Assembly (NCBI GenBank): GCA_002394235.1
Contig: DGTF01000070.1
Span: 1 to 6,571, forward strand
Length of the DNA: 6,571 nucleotides
Origin: Eubacterium sp. UBA4343
GTDB taxonomy: Bacteria > Bacillota > Clostridia > Lachnospirales > Lachnospiraceae
Direction of reading: 5' to 3'
Under the pieces are notes generated by a model. The model was not told the origin of the DNA, made no database searches, and was given only the letters and a program-made list of their open reading frames with translations. Every line of letters starts with the position of its first letter. Position 1 is the first letter of the stretch. The translations under genes and the position numbers were made by a program. Below, one piece after another: positions 5,230-6,571 of this stretch.

Positions 5230-6360
5230 ATGTACAAGATCATGACGGCCGGACCCTCTCAGGTCCGCCAGAACGTCAGAGACGCAAGGGCACTGCCCTG
5301 CACCAATCCGGACATTGATCCGGCATTCTACGATTTTTATCATGAAACCTGTGCGCTGCTCTCGAAGGCACTGCACACCGATCAGACTGCCTTCATTCTC
5401 GGAGGAGAGGGTATTCTGGGGCTGGAAGCCGCCTGTGCTTCGCTCACGGAGCCCGGCGACCGGGTTCTCGTCATCGACAACGGCATTTTTGGAAAGGGAT
5501 TCGCGGATTTTGTGAAAATCTACGAAGGGGTTCCTGTCCTCTTTACCACGGATTATCACGAGCCGGTACCTCTGAACGCCCTGAGAGCTTATCTGCAGAA
5601 AGACCATAATTTCAAATACGCGACCGTTGTCCACTGTGATACACCAAGCGGTGTACTGAATGATGTGGAGGCCATCAGCAGACTTCTGAATTCCTACGGC
5701 ATCATGGTCGTTGCGGACTCTGTTGCAGGCATGTTCGGAGAACCTCTCGATCTCGGGAAAAGCTGCATCGATATCCTTTGCGGCGGGTCTCAGAAAGCGC
5801 TCTCCTGTCCGCCCGGCCTGACAATGATCTGGGTAAGCGACCGCGCCTTCCGTGCCATGGAAGAACGGAAGACACCGATCCGGAGTTTTTACGCGAACAT
5901 TCTGGCCATGAAAAACTATTATAGAGATCAATGGTTCCCCTACACCATGCCGGTAAGCGACATCAACGGTCTCCGGCAGGCGCTCGACAACTTCCTGGAC
6001 GACCCGGATGTCTTCGACAGACATGCCCGGATCGCCGGTGCCGTACGGGAAACCGTAAGGGCAGCCGGTCTCTCCCTTTTCCTGAGGAGAGGAATGTCCA
6101 ACACGGTAACGGTGATCAATGTGCCGGAAGGTATCACAGACCGTGAGCTGCTTGCGGAAATGGCGGAAGATTACAACATCCTGATTTCCGGATGCTTTGA
6201 CGTTCTTGCCGGAAAGGTTGTGCGAATCGGACATATGGGCGAGAGCTGCAACCGGCCGGATGTCGCGGACACGCTCTGCGCGATGCAGAAGGTACTGGAA
6301 AAGCATGGAATCCGCCTGAAATGTGACATGAAGCAGACATTTCTGACGCTCACAGAATAA
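5230..6360 (+). CDS. Class V PLP aminotransferase, pyridoxamine-pyruvate aminotransferase-like
   Basis: This is a cytoplasmic fold-type I, class V aminotransferase of 376 residues. It starts with MYKIMTAGPSQVR, typical of the alanine-glyoxylate/serine-pyruvate/PhnW group. The PLP lysine is K189 (GGSQKALSCPPGLTM, 185-199), the ring-nitrogen aspartate D163 (VADSVAG) and the carboxylate-binding arginine R332 (RIGHMG). Several stretches resemble my recollection of Mesorhizobium loti pyridoxamine-pyruvate aminotransferase more than other members: DPAF (30-33), GGEGILGLEAA (58-68), FGKGF (87-91), DTPSG (137-141), SDINGL (243-248) and RIGHMG (332-337). Glu60 matches a residue near the substrate pyridine ring there. 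Positions corresponding to Tyr35, Tyr95 and Arg336 of that enzyme appear to be Pro27, Phe87 and a non-Arg residue. The likely reaction is pyridoxamine plus pyruvate to pyridoxal plus alanine, but another amino donor is possible. It is probably co-transcribed with the ECF gene and ends at the terminator at 6495-6555. Confidence 0.85.
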   Translation: MYKIMTAGPSQVRQNVRDARALPCTNPDIDPAFYDFYHETCALLSKALHTDQTAFILGGEGILGLEAACASLTEPGDRVLVIDNGIFGKGFADFVKIYEGVPVLFTTDYHEPVPLNALRAYLQKDHNFKYATVVHCDTPSGVLNDVEAISRLLNSYGIMVVADSVAGMFGEPLDLGKSCIDILCGGSQKALSCPPGLTMIWVSDRAFRAMEERKTPIRSFYANILAMKNYYRDQWFPYTMPVSDINGLRQALDNFLDDPDVFDRHARIAGAVRETVRAAGLSLFLRRGMSNTVTVINVPEGITDRELLAEMAEDYNILISGCFDVLAGKVVRIGHMGESCNRPDVADTLCAMQKVLEKHGIRLKCDMKQTFLTLTE

Positions 6361-6505
6361 TCAGAAAACGCGGTTCCTTCCCACAGAGAAATTGATCCGG
6401 ACGGGTCAGAAAATATCACGTAACAACCCCAAAAGACGGTTCCAGGATACAGACATGTGGATCCGGACGGATCAGAAAAAATTACACAATAATCAAAAAA
6501 GGCGG
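6361..6505. repeat. Degenerate tandem repeat, about 2.5 units, 3' of the aminotransferase
   Basis: Two 46-base stretches starting at 6394 and 6460 (period 66) agree at 36 positions by hand alignment; both begin GATCCGGACGG, followed by TCAGAAAA. A shorter third unit starts directly after the stop codon: TCAGAAAA at 6361-6368, GGTTCC at 6372-6377, then ACAGA before GATCCGG. TCAGAAAA thus occurs at 6361, 6406 and 6472. The last unit runs into the left arm of the terminator. No reading frame of note crosses it. Confidence 0.7.
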
Positions 6506-6555
6506 CCCTGTCACACCCGGATCACGGGCAGTGACGTGGACCGCCTTCTTTTTTT
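6495..6555 (+). terminator. Nested-hairpin Rho-independent terminator, probably bidirectional
   Basis: AAGGCGG (6499-6505) pairs with CCGCCTT (6541-6547). Inside it GTCAC (6510-6514) pairs with GTGAC (6531-6535), and CCCG (6516-6519) with CGGG (6525-6528) around the loop GATCA. Seven Ts (6549-6555) follow. An A-run (6495-6500) precedes the left arm, so the structure could also stop transcription entering from the right on the minus strand. Confidence 0.9.
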
Positions 6556-6571
6556 ACGCGAACAGTGAGCC

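Noticed and set aside
5200..6306. 368-codon minus-strand frame opposite the aminotransferase
   Set aside because: It is a long antisense frame, common in balanced-composition genes. The opposite strand encodes a complete PLP enzyme with all its motifs.

Overview
The window looks like chromosomal DNA of a Firmicute, most likely a Clostridia/Lachnospiraceae-type anaerobe. This is inferred from strong AGGAGG-type ribosome sites, a split two-subunit transketolase, a small transaldolase of the TalC type, a ROK-family regulator and a stand-alone ECF transporter S component. Base composition is mixed, and I see no insertion sequence, phage gene, tRNA, rRNA or CRISPR array.

Left half, minus strand: reading leftward, a ROK-family transcriptional regulator (3273 to 2017), a transaldolase (1681 to 1025) and the N-terminal subunit of transketolase (797 to the left edge, lacking its last residues and stop). 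The two enzymes make up the non-oxidative pentose phosphate pathway, so the regulator probably senses a sugar or sugar derivative and may control them. Each gap carries its own signals. The tal gene has a good promoter, with an inverted repeat inside its spacer and a hairpin at the predicted 5' end of its mRNA. A Rho-independent terminator lies between tal and tkt, and its 3' arm can also pair with sequence further downstream. The ROK gene has its own TATAAT promoter.

Right half, plus strand: a rhomboid intramembrane serine protease (best start 3598), then an ECF transporter S component (4571-5146), then a class V PLP-dependent aminotransferase (best start 5230). The aminotransferase resembles pyridoxamine-pyruvate aminotransferase more than ordinary alanine-glyoxylate or phosphonate enzymes. 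Together with the vitamin-type S component it suggests a two-gene vitamin B6 salvage unit: uptake of a B6 vitamer, then pyridoxamine to pyridoxal with pyruvate as amino acceptor. This is the most interesting hypothesis here, and several active-site positions differ from the characterised enzyme. The unit ends in about 135 bp of degenerate repeats followed by a strong nested-hairpin terminator (6495-6555).
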